Both the position numbers and the translations under genes were made by a program. This document shows, piece by piece, positions 1-6,020 of a DNA stretch of 13,022 nt. The number at the start of each line of letters is the position of its first letter. The stretch's first letter is position 1. Under the pieces are notes generated by a model. It had not been told where the DNA came from. It saw only the letters and a list, made by a program, of their open reading frames with translations, and ran no database searches. This DNA is from an uncultured Streptococcus sp. (GTDB lineage: Bacteria > Bacillota > Bacilli > Lactobacillales > Streptococcaceae), in assembly GCF_938020365.1 (NCBI RefSeq), contig NZ_CALIIB010000087.1, positions 1-13,022 of the forward strand. The letters run 5' to 3'.

Positions 1-212
<212 letters not shown>

Positions 213-233
213 TTCCTTCTAATGGAATGAAGC

Positions 234-266
234 AAATCCCTTGAGGCCAACTCAAGGGATTTTTAA
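234..266 (+). terminator. Intrinsic terminator of eno
   Basis: A perfect 10-bp stem, ATCCCTTGAG (236-245) and CTCAAGGGAT (251-260), closes over the 5-base loop GCCAA and is followed by TTTT (261-264). Two further A-T pairs extend the stem base. It lies 22 bases after the enolase stop codon. The next gene starts 24 bases downstream of the tail, so its transcription probably depends on read-through. Confidence 0.93.
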
Positions 267-288
267 TAAATAAGGGGAGACTTTTGGG

Positions 289-864
289 ATGTTTTATTTC
301 ATTTTGTATATCCTAAGCAGAGAGTGGCTAGCTCTTACTGTTTTATTTATAGGCCTCTTTTTGGCTTATAAACGCAAATCATGCTCTCTGGCGCTTTTGG
401 CAGTTCTTTTATTTCTTACAATCACCAGTATATTCTGGTATCCTCAGTTCAGCCCATGGTTTGCTTTTCCCTTTTTATTTTTTGTTTTCTATTTATTGAT
501 CAAGAGATATAGGTGGGTTCTTTATCCCGCTCTTGTTCTAGGAGCCTTGTTAGTGGCATTTTCTCCTATTCTTGGGATATTTTTTACGGTTTATGTTCCG
601 GTGAACCATTATGCCTATCTTGAGGAAAAAGGGCAGACAGTTGTGGTTCGGGAAGATTACTATGGAGCATTCTTTAGTAAGAGCGATATAGAGATTATGA
701 CTTATGTAAATGGTCAACTTGCTTATGCAAATAAGATGGTTTATGAAAAGGTTGACTTACATGATTTTAATAAGGACAAAGATGTCGATAAGGATGTTTT
801 TCTTGCTCAACCCTTGACAAGGGAGCGATTGGAAGAATTACATGATTTTATGAATCGGAAATAG
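289..864 (+). CDS. Small multi-pass membrane protein of unknown function
   Basis: I do not recognise a family. The 191-residue product has a very hydrophobic N-terminal half, with about four membrane segments near residues 12-28, 33-50, 56-72 and 76-101. A roughly 85-residue soluble C-terminal part follows (VNHYAYLEEKGQTVVVRED and onward), containing an acidic stretch DFNKDKDVDKDVF and a charged end. The start is ATG at 289, with AAGGGGAG at 272-279 as the ribosome binding site at 9-base spacing. The hydrophobic part uses many TTT/TTA codons, unlike the biased codons of enolase, which suggests low expression. It lies just behind the eno terminator with no visible promoter of its own, and ahead of a repeat element that probably ends its transcript. 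It is convergent with the 61-residue gene on the other strand. Calling it a real gene is fairly safe; its function is unknown. Confidence 0.8.
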   Translation: MFYFILYILSREWLALTVLFIGLFLAYKRKSCSLALLAVLLFLTITSIFWYPQFSPWFAFPFLFFVFYLLIKRYRWVLYPALVLGALLVAFSPILGIFFTVYVPVNHYAYLEEKGQTVVVREDYYGAFFSKSDIEIMTYVNGQLAYANKMVYEKVDLHDFNKDKDVDKDVFLAQPLTRERLEELHDFMNRK

Positions 865-886
865 ACTAAATGAGGCTCGCTGAATC

Positions 887-918
887 AAAAAGAGGCTGGG
901 ACAAAAGTCCTAGCCTCT
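887..918 (-). terminator. Leftward terminator formed by the left hairpin of repeat copy 1
   Basis: Read on the minus strand, an 11-bp stem (917-907 with 902-892, one A/C mismatch, 4-base loop TTTT) is followed immediately by five T (complement of AAAAA at 887-891). This is a typical intrinsic terminator. It would end the transcript of the minus-strand lactonase / 61-residue pair, whose last stop codon is at 1083-1085. Confidence 0.65.
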
Positions 919-1066
919 CAATTGTCTTTGGATTGTCGAGCAAGACGCAGTGGTTGAGTGGGCTCTACTACGCTGATTTCATCAGCTTTTACAGCCCTAC
1001 TCAACTGTGCGGAGGTGGGACGACGAAATCGAATTCTAACGAATTACCGATTTCTGTCCCACTCTC
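892..1066 (+). repeat. 175-bp three-hairpin intergenic repeat, copy 1
   Basis: The element has imperfect terminal inverted repeats, GAGGCTGGGAC (892-902) and GTCCCACTCTC (1056-1066). It can fold into three hairpins. Hairpin 1 is 892-902 with 907-917. Hairpin 2 has outer arms TTGAGTGGGCT (954-964) and AGCCCTACTCAA (993-1004) and an inner GCTGAT/ATCAGC pair (972-977/981-986). Hairpin 3 is GTGGGAC (1015-1021) with GTCCCAC (1056-1062), continued by AAATCG/CGATTT and AATTC/GAATT around the loop TAAC. A second copy at 8049-8223 has the same length and differs at 4 positions. It encodes no credible protein. I recall similar dispersed sequences between genes in streptococcal genomes; the element looks like a small non-autonomous repeat that also acts as a terminator. 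Confidence 0.9.
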
Positions 1067-1072
1067 ATTTTT
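1012..1072 (+). terminator. Rightward terminator formed by the right hairpin of repeat copy 1
   Basis: GAG-GTGGGAC (1012-1021) pairs with GTCCCAC-T-CTC (1056-1066), with one bulged T, and inner pairs extend the stem toward the loop TAAC (1037-1040). Five T follow at 1068-1072. This would stop plus-strand transcription coming from eno and the membrane-protein gene before it runs into the convergent minus-strand genes. Confidence 0.65.
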
Positions 1073-1082
1073 GATTAAGATT

Positions 1083-1268
1083 TTAGAAAATAGACTTAAC
1101 TTTGTTGATGACTTCATCGAGTCCTTTTGAATTTGCGACCAAATCTTTTGCCTTATCTAAGTATTCGCCTAGCTCATCTTTGTGATCTTCGACAAACTTC
1201 TTAGCTGCATCAAAATCTTTCTTTTCGATCAATTCTTTGACTTGGTTAAACAATTCTACTGGATTCAT
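1083..1268 (-). CDS. 61-residue helical protein of unknown function
   Basis: A short, highly charged protein, MNPVELFNQVKELIEKKDFD and onward, ending NKVKSIF. The sequence reads as three amphipathic helices (about residues 3-16, 18-30 and 32-58), with acidic and lysine residues on one face and V/L/F/I on the other. There is no signal peptide, membrane segment or cysteine, so it is likely cytoplasmic. The ATG is preceded on the minus strand by a perfect AAAGGAG (1278-1284) at 9-base spacing, the best evidence that the gene is real. It begins 31 bases after the stop of the lactonase gene on the same strand, with no promoter between, so the two are probably one transcript ending in the repeat. 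I do not know its function; a small regulatory or protein-binding role is only a guess. Confidence 0.8.
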   Translation of the reverse strand: MNPVELFNQVKELIEKKDFDAAKKFVEDHKDELGEYLDKAKDLVANSKGLDEVINKVKSIF

Positions 1269-1299
1269 TTTGAATGCTCCTTTGATAATTTTCTTTTGA

Positions 1300-2310
1300 T
1301 TATTGGAAGGTCACGCAGACAGCTTCTGGCACATAGAAATCATGAGAAATTTCTGTTAATCGGCCTGTTTCAGGATTGCGTTTGAAGACAGTTGCATTGT
1401 CCGAATCTTGGTGGACAGCGATAAGGTAGTTTTGGTCAGGTGTGATATTGAAATCGCGTGGATTTTTGCCCTTTGTTGGCGTGATTTCAACGAGCTGTAG
1501 ACTTCCATCAGCTAGAATTTGATAAACAGCTATTGAGTCATGACCGCGGTTAGAGCCATAGAGGAATTTTCCGTCATCAGAGAGGCGGATGGCTGCAGTG
1601 CCGTTAAAATCTTCAAATCCTGCTGGGAGAGTTGAGATGGTCTGTAGGTGTTCAAACTGACCAACACCATCATAAATCAATACTTCGATGGTAGAGTTTA
1701 ATTCGCAGATAAGGTAAGCAATCTTATAGTGGTTATGAAAGACAATGTGGCGTGCCCCGGCTCCAGCAGCACATGTGTAGGTAGCCAATTTGTTCAGTTG
1801 TCCGTCTTCCGTCACATCGTAGGTAGTGACTTGATCTGTTCCGAGGTCACAAGTAATCAGATATTGATCGGGAGTCAAGTCAGCATAGTGGACATGGGCA
1901 GAGGCTTGATTGGCATGAGGTCCTTGCCCGACATGAGTGTCTGAATCAGCTAGTTTTAGACTGCCATCTTCTTGCTGCTTGTAGACCAGCACTTGCCCCT
2001 TGTGGTAGTTAGCTCCGTAGACAAGTCCTCTTTCGTTATCTACAGCAACATAGCAAAGCGGTGCGCCCTCTTCAACCACATGATTGAGAAGCTGTCTCTT
2101 TTGGTCATAGGCTGCAATCCCCCCTTGTCCGTCTTTGGCACCAACGGTGTACAGATGATCAGCTTGGTCAAAGGCTAGATAAGTGGGACTTGGTTCTTCG
2201 ACTACTAATTCTAAGTTTGAGAACTCTCCATTTTCAGTATCAAACTCTGCCTTGTAAATTCCTTTGGAAACTCGTCGGGTGTATGTTCCAAAATAAACTG
2301 TTTGAGTCAT
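1300..2310 (-). CDS. pgl: Seven-bladed beta-propeller lactonase (Pgl/YbhE type), probable 6-phosphogluconolactonase
   Basis: The 336-residue length is right for the YbhE-type lactonase family, whose best known member hydrolyses 6-phosphogluconolactone in the oxidative pentose phosphate pathway. The sequence is built of repeated beta-propeller blades. Family-like blocks are visible: VYFGTYTRR at the N-terminus, GPHANQASAHVHYADLTPDQ (130-149), GAGARHIVFH (183-192), FNGTAAIRLSDDGKFLYGSN (235-254) with RGHDSI after it, and GKNPRDFNITPDQNYLIAVH (281-300). The charged and polar residues in these blocks (His132, His139, Arg187, His188, Arg255, His257) are the likely active-site cluster. There is no signal peptide, so it is cytoplasmic. 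GAGGTGG (2315-2321, minus strand) precedes the ATG. It shares a transcript with the 61-residue gene. Substrate assignment is from family only; other sugar lactones are possible. Confidence 0.88.
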   Translation of the reverse strand: MTQTVYFGTYTRRVSKGIYKAEFDTENGEFSNLELVVEEPSPTYLAFDQADHLYTVGAKDGQGGIAAYDQKRQLLNHVVEEGAPLCYVAVDNERGLVYGANYHKGQVLVYKQQEDGSLKLADSDTHVGQGPHANQASAHVHYADLTPDQYLITCDLGTDQVTTYDVTEDGQLNKLATYTCAAGAGARHIVFHNHYKIAYLICELNSTIEVLIYDGVGQFEHLQTISTLPAGFEDFNGTAAIRLSDDGKFLYGSNRGHDSIAVYQILADGSLQLVEITPTKGKNPRDFNITPDQNYLIAVHQDSDNATVFKRNPETGRLTEISHDFYVPEAVCVTFQ

Positions 2311-2340
2311 GTTTCCACCTCATTCTTTTAAAATCAATCT

Positions 2341-2349
2341 ATTATACCA
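2341..2349 (-). promoter_or_regulatory. Extended -10 promoter of the lactonase gene
   Basis: On the minus strand the sequence reads TGGTATAAT: a perfect TATAAT (2346-2341) preceded by the TGn extension. It lies about 30 bases upstream of the lactonase ATG, giving a short leader. No good -35 hexamer is seen at 16-18 bases, which is normal for extended -10 promoters. Confidence 0.7.
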
Positions 2350-2410
2350 TAAAACGACTTAAGAAGCTGTTTGGATAGGAAAAGTCCTGTATCTAGAGGA
2401 GAATTCCAAA

Positions 2411-2432
2411 TTTTATCAAAAAATAGATAAAA
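2411..2432. promoter_or_regulatory. AT-rich inverted repeat, possible operator
   Basis: TTTTATC (2411-2417) and GATAAAA (2426-2432) form perfect 7-bp arms around an 8-base spacer. It lies in the divergent intergenic region between the lactonase gene and the lipoprotein operon, about 35 bases upstream of the candidate -10 of the operon. No T-tract follows, so it is not a terminator. A regulator-binding role is inferred from symmetry and position only. Confidence 0.35.
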
Positions 2433-2466
2433 AACAGATGGTGGGTAGGAAGGGGATAGACCACTT

Positions 2467-2475
2467 TGATAGAAT
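2467..2475 (+). promoter_or_regulatory. Candidate extended -10 of the lipoprotein-MacAB-TCS operon
   Basis: TGATAGAAT carries the TGn extension and a hexamer that matches TATAAT at five of six positions. It lies 73 bases upstream of the lipoprotein ATG. There is no recognisable -35 at 17 bases, so the call rests on the extended -10 alone. It is the best candidate I see in the 238-base divergent intergenic region. Confidence 0.4.
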
Positions 2476-2548
2476 GGAATTGTTCAAAAAAACAAATACG
2501 ATCAGGAAAGCTCAAAATTCCTGTTTTCTAAAACAAAGGAGAAATCAA

Positions 2549-2815
2549 ATGAACGTAAAAAAATTCGCTATGCTTGTAACTCTTATCGGAATGTCTGTCT
2601 TTTTCCTAGCTGCATGCGGTTCTAAGAATGCTGACAATAAAGAAATTAGTGATGGGAAAAAAGTAGATTTTAAGAAAGATGCTGTTGATCAAAAAACGAA
2701 AACAGTAGACGGCAAGGAAGTGACAGAGTATACCATGCCGGACGGAAACGTGATTCAAATCCCAGCGGATGGAGAAGAATTACCAACAGATGAATCTGAA
2801 TCAACTGATAAATAA
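2549..2815 (+). CDS. Small secreted lipoprotein, first gene of the MacAB-like/TCS operon
   Basis: The 88-residue product starts MNVKKFAMLVTLIGMSVFFL and continues AACGS. This is a lipoprotein signal peptide with a positive N-terminus, a hydrophobic core and the lipobox Leu20-Ala21-Ala22-Cys23. The mature protein would be only about 66 residues, anchored by lipidated Cys23 on the outer face of the membrane. It is lysine/aspartate-rich and contains VDGKEVTEYTMPDGNVIQIP near residues 54-73 and an acidic, serine-rich tail. The start is the ATG at 2549, with AAAGGAG at 2535-2541. An in-frame ATG at 2438 would put 37 extra residues before the signal peptide, lacks a good ribosome binding site and is rejected. 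The gene ends 28 bases before the MacA-like gene. I do not recognise its family; a role in presenting or sensing the pump substrate is inferred from position only. Confidence 0.87.
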   Translation: MNVKKFAMLVTLIGMSVFFLAACGSKNADNKEISDGKKVDFKKDAVDQKTKTVDGKEVTEYTMPDGNVIQIPADGEELPTDESESTDK

Positions 2816-2843
2816 AAGTTAGAACTTGTAGGTTGGAGGCAAT

Positions 2844-4109
2844 ATGTTTCAAATAAAAAAAATGAATCGTAAAACCATTCTATTGGGAAGCACGGTCATT
2901 CTTGCTTGTGCAGGGTTGGGAGGCTATGTACTTCTTCATCAGGTTGATCAACAACAAGCCATGAAAATGGTCGATAATAAGATTGATTCACTGACGGTCC
3001 AAGATGCTGTTAATAACAGTAAAAAAACAAGCCTAGTTTTATCTGGAGAAGTAGTTGCTAACAATAGTAGTAAGGTCAAGATTGACCCATCAAAAGGTGA
3101 AGTTAAAGAAGTATTCGTTAAAAATGGCGATACTGTTACACAAGGTCAGCCCCTCTTTTCCTATGTGACCTCTCAGGAATTGACAGCCCAGTCTGCTCAG
3201 TATGATGCTCAAGCTAAGGCTAATAGCATTACGGCTGCTCAAACTAGCGCATCAATCAAATGGGAAACCTATAACCGGAAGCTAGCTAATCTCAATACTC
3301 TTAAGAATAAATACAATTCTAGTAAGGATGAGTCTTTGTTAGATCAGATAAAATCTGCTGAAGATGAAGTTGCTCAAGCGCTAAGTGACGCTAAGACTGC
3401 TGACAATGAAGTAACGAATGCTCAGATTGAGGCCGAAAAGGCTCAGGTGACAGCTCAGACGGAATCAGACCGCATGAAATATGATACCGTGACGGCGGAT
3501 ACAGCGGGAACTATTACCTCGATGAACGAAGATCTTCCGACTCAATCCAAGGCTAAAAAGGAAGAAGAAACCTTTATCGAAATCATGGATAAGTCCAAAA
3601 CTTTGATCAAAGGGAGCGTTAGTGAATTTGACCGTGAGAAGCTGAGTGTGGGTCAGAGAGTAGATGTTGTGGACCGTAAGGATCCTAAGAAACGCTGGAG
3701 TGGTACCGTGACGCAAGTCGGCACCTTGACAACTGCAAATACTGGAAATAGCAATGGTGGAAATAAACAACAGGAAAATCCCAACCAAGGCAAGTATCCT
3801 TATACTGTCGAACTGGACCAAGGCGGTGAAATGCCACTTGTAGGCTCTCATTCTTATGTCAATGTCGTAGAAAACGCCCCTGAAGCCGGCAAGGTAGTCG
3901 TCAACAAGGCCTATACTTTCAGCAAGAATGGTAAGACCTACGTCTGGAAGGTAGAGGGTAAAAAGGTGAAAATGAAGGAAGTCAAGACTAAGAAAGTCTC
4001 TGACCGTTTGGTAGAGATTGCAGAAGGTTTGACTATGAAGGATACCATTTCGACGCCTAGAGAAGGCATGAAAGACGGAATGGAGGTAGGACAGAATGTT
4101 AAAGCTTAA
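2844..4109 (+). CDS. MacA-like periplasmic-adaptor homologue (HlyD/RND-MFP family) of an ABC efflux system
   Basis: The 421-residue adaptor is anchored in the membrane by one segment (about residues 11-31, ILLGSTVILACAGLGGYVLL). Family architecture follows in order. The first half of the lipoyl-like domain is at about 65-110 (KGEVKEVFVKNGDTVTQGQP). A coiled-coil hairpin rich in A, Q, K and E spans 112-212. The second lipoyl half is at 216-250 (DTAGTITSMNE). The beta-barrel domain is at about 253-345 (FDREKLSVGQRVDVVD), and the membrane-proximal domain runs from 348 to the end. A Gly/Asn/Gln-rich linker (299-317) interrupts the barrel region. In MacAB-type systems this protein couples substrate capture outside the cell to the ABC pump; a Gram-positive has no TolC partner. 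GGAGG (2835-2839) serves the ATG at 2844; the alternative Met7 is too far from it. The gene overlaps the next by 14 bases. Confidence 0.9.
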   Translation: MFQIKKMNRKTILLGSTVILACAGLGGYVLLHQVDQQQAMKMVDNKIDSLTVQDAVNNSKKTSLVLSGEVVANNSSKVKIDPSKGEVKEVFVKNGDTVTQGQPLFSYVTSQELTAQSAQYDAQAKANSITAAQTSASIKWETYNRKLANLNTLKNKYNSSKDESLLDQIKSAEDEVAQALSDAKTADNEVTNAQIEAEKAQVTAQTESDRMKYDTVTADTAGTITSMNEDLPTQSKAKKEEETFIEIMDKSKTLIKGSVSEFDREKLSVGQRVDVVDRKDPKKRWSGTVTQVGTLTTANTGNSNGGNKQQENPNQGKYPYTVELDQGGEMPLVGSHSYVNVVENAPEAGKVVVNKAYTFSKNGKTYVWKVEGKKVKMKEVKTKKVSDRLVEIAEGLTMKDTISTPREGMKDGMEVGQNVKA

Positions 4110-4770
4110 GAACATCCACAAATCTTATCAACAGGGCAGTCAGGAATTTCCAATTTTGAAAGGAATTGATTTGCATGTGAAAGAGGGGGATTTTCTAGCG
4201 ATTATGGGGCCGTCTGGATCAGGTAAGTCCACTTTGATGAACATTATCGGTTGTTTGGACAAGGCTAGCGCAGGTTCTTATCATATTGAAGGGACGGACG
4301 TCTCTGACCTGTCCGACAACCAACTATCTGATTTGCGTAATCAGAAAATTGGCTTTGTTTTCCAGAATTTCAACCTCATGCCCAAGCTGACAGCCTGTCA
4401 AAATGTTGAACTGCCTCTGACTTACATGAAAGTTCCTAAAAAAGAGAGACGCGAGCGCGCCTTGGAAATGCTACGATTGGTCGGTCTGGAAGAGAGAAGC
4501 GACTTCAAGCCTATGGAGTTGTCCGGTGGTCAAAAGCAACGGGTAGCCATTGCGCGTGCCCTTGTGACTAATCCCAGCTTTATTCTGGGAGACGAGCCGA
4601 CTGGGGCACTGGATACCAAGACCAGTGTTCAGATCATGGAGCTGTTCAAGCAGTTTAATGAACAAGGCAAAACCATTGTCATCATTACCCACGAGCCGGA
4701 AGTGGCTCAGCTTTGCAAGCAAACGGTTGTCTTGCGGGACGGTAATATAGAGACTCGGGCATTAGGATAG
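4096..4770 (+). CDS. MacB-type ABC transporter ATPase (LolD/SalX-like)
   Basis: The 224-residue nucleotide-binding subunit is encoded separately from its permease. All ABC motifs are intact: Walker A GPSGSGKST (38-46), the Q-loop glutamine at 90 (VFQNFNLMP), signature LSGGQ (142-146), Walker B FILGDEP (162-168) with catalytic Glu167, D-loop ALD (171-173) and the switch His199 in ITHEPE. The segment GCLDKASAG after Walker A and DEPTGALD are hallmarks of the MacB/LolD/SalX group, in which ATP hydrolysis drives mechanical movement of an FtsX-type permease. The ATG at 4096 lies inside the end of the adaptor gene, with GGAGG just upstream, suggesting translational coupling. The permease gene begins 11 bases after its stop. 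I infer efflux of peptides or other envelope-active compounds from the family, not from this sequence alone. Confidence 0.95.
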   Translation: MLKLKNIHKSYQQGSQEFPILKGIDLHVKEGDFLAIMGPSGSGKSTLMNIIGCLDKASAGSYHIEGTDVSDLSDNQLSDLRNQKIGFVFQNFNLMPKLTACQNVELPLTYMKVPKKERRERALEMLRLVGLEERSDFKPMELSGGQKQRVAIARALVTNPSFILGDEPTGALDTKTSVQIMELFKQFNEQGKTIVIITHEPEVAQLCKQTVVLRDGNIETRALG

Positions 4771-4781
4771 AAGGGGGCTAT

Positions 4782-5999
4782 ATGGAAGATATTTTTGTAG
4801 CTCTAAACTCCATCCTGTCCCACAAAATGCGCTCTATGCTGACCATGCTAGGAATTATCATCGGAATTGGCGCTATTATTGCTATCTTTTCCATCATTGA
4901 AGGAAATACAGAAAATACCAAGCGTCAGCTGATCGGTGGTAGCAATAATACCATCAAAGTCGTCTACGACAAGAAAAGCGCCATCGATCCCTCTATTCCA
5001 GAGAAATCCCAAGCGCAGAAGCCTTCCTACATTCCTTTCATGGGAGAGGATGTCTTGTCCAAAATCAAGGAAATTCCTGGAGTTAAAAATGCTTTGATGA
5101 CCTATGGGGCGGACGAAAAGATTTATTATCTTAGTCAAAAGTCATCTAGCAAGGTTCAGGCAGTTTCCCAGTCGGTAGCTGACATCAAGCAGCAACGGCT
5201 GTTGGAAGGGGAAGGTTTTGACTCAGAAGCCTTCAAAAATCAAGAGCAAGTAACCTACCTAGAAAAGTCTCTTTATGATACTCTCTTTCCTAAGGAGGAT
5301 GGTATCGGTAAGTACGTAGAAGTCAAGGGCAATCCTTTTAAAGTTATCGGCGTCTTTGAGTCTACTGAGCAGAGTGGCTTAACCTCTGGTTCGGAAAAGG
5401 TGGCCTATATTCCTTTGCAACAATGGCATCGGATTTTTGATACCATCAATGTCAGTCCAGAAGTCACTGTCCAGACCCACAAAGCCGATGATTTGAAGAA
5501 GGTGGCCAAGAAAGTTAGTGATTATCTCAATCAGCAGATGCCTCAGTCAGACTATATGTTTGGTGTACTAAATCTGCAAGAATTTGAACGTCAATTGGAT
5601 AACCTTAACCAGTCTAACTTTGTCTTGCTAGCGGGTATTGCCAGCATCTCCCTTTTAGTCGGAGGTATTGGGGTTATGAATATCATGCTGGTTTCGGTAA
5701 CAGAGCGGACGCGTGAAATCGGGATTAAAAAGGCTCTGGGAGCTCGACGAAAGATCATTCTCAAGCAGTTCTTGATTGAAGCGGTCATCCTGACTCTGAT
5801 GGGAGGAATTATTGGCGTAGTAGCAGGTATCGCCTCTGGTTTTGTTATTACCCAGTCTTTGGCCTATCCTTATATTTTATCCCTCTTTTCTGTCTTTGTA
5901 AGTTTGCTCTTTTGTTGTATAATAGGAGTAGTATTTGGGCTCCTGCCGGCTGTAAAAGCATCCAAGCTGGATCCAATTGAAGCCCTGCGATTTGAATAA
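4782..5999 (+). CDS. MacB/FtsX-type ABC transporter permease
   Basis: The 405-residue membrane subunit has the MacB layout. A short N-terminal cytoplasmic helix (LNSILSHKMRSMLTMLGIII) runs into the first membrane segment (about 19-40). A large extracellular domain follows (about 41-275, MacB_PCD type). Three further membrane segments lie near 281-304, 329-357 and 365-391. The conserved FtsX-domain block GGIGVMNIMLVSVTERTREI, followed by GIKKALGARR (294-323), is present, as is the C-terminal LLPAVKASKLDPIEALRFE typical of this family. With four membrane segments it is not of the ten-segment BceB type. The ribosome binding site is AAGGGGG (4771-4777). It would dimerise and pair with the upstream ATPase and MacA-like adaptor. 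The regulator gene follows after 21 bases. The nearest systems I know are streptococcal MacAB-like pumps linked to antimicrobial peptides or bacitracin; the substrate here is unknown. Confidence 0.93.
   Translation: MEDIFVALNSILSHKMRSMLTMLGIIIGIGAIIAIFSIIEGNTENTKRQLIGGSNNTIKVVYDKKSAIDPSIPEKSQAQKPSYIPFMGEDVLSKIKEIPGVKNALMTYGADEKIYYLSQKSSSKVQAVSQSVADIKQQRLLEGEGFDSEAFKNQEQVTYLEKSLYDTLFPKEDGIGKYVEVKGNPFKVIGVFESTEQSGLTSGSEKVAYIPLQQWHRIFDTINVSPEVTVQTHKADDLKKVAKKVSDYLNQQMPQSDYMFGVLNLQEFERQLDNLNQSNFVLLAGIASISLLVGGIGVMNIMLVSVTERTREIGIKKALGARRKIILKQFLIEAVILTLMGGIIGVVAGIASGFVITQSLAYPYILSLFSVFVSLLFCCIIGVVFGLLPAVKASKLDPIEALRFE
5896..5923 (+). promoter_or_regulatory. Possible internal promoter for the two-component genes
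   Basis: A perfect TATAAT (5918-5923) lies 16 bases after TTGTAA (5896-5901, four of six matches to TTGACA), inside the 3' end of the permease gene and about 97 bases before the regulator ATG. It could give the regulator/kinase pair basal expression independent of the operon promoter. The same bases also encode a membrane helix, so chance is possible. Confidence 0.33.
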
Positions 6000-6020
6000 A
6001 TAAAGGAGAATCAAGCATAT

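Noticed and set aside
892..1066. Repeat considered as a CRISPR or riboswitch
   Set aside because: There are only two copies 7 kb apart, with no spacers or cas genes, so it is not CRISPR. It lies at gene ends rather than in leaders, with T-tracts outside its hairpins, so a terminator/repeat reading fits better than a riboswitch.
870..1130. 86-codon open frame on the plus strand
   Set aside because: It runs through the hairpin repeat, has no ribosome binding site and matches the noncoding repeat at 8049-8223. The translation looks random.
2438..2548. Longer start for the lipoprotein (ATG at 2438)
   Set aside because: It would place 37 charged residues before a clear signal peptide and lacks a good ribosome binding site. 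ATG 2549 has AAAGGAG at ideal spacing.
2898..2912. Possible lipobox (ILAC, Cys22) in the MacA-like protein
   Set aside because: Leu at position -2 does not fit the lipobox well and hydrophobic residues continue after the cysteine. A membrane anchor is the better reading.
3465..4121. 218-codon antisense frame opposite the MacA-like gene
   Set aside because: The plus strand has full adaptor architecture here. The antisense product has no recognisable domain and no ribosome binding site, so it is a shadow of biased codons.
4782..5999. Permease considered as BceB-type (peptide-sensing transporter)
   Set aside because: It has four membrane segments and a MacB-like extracellular domain, and a MacA-like adaptor lies upstream. 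BceB has ten segments and its kinase lacks a large sensor domain.
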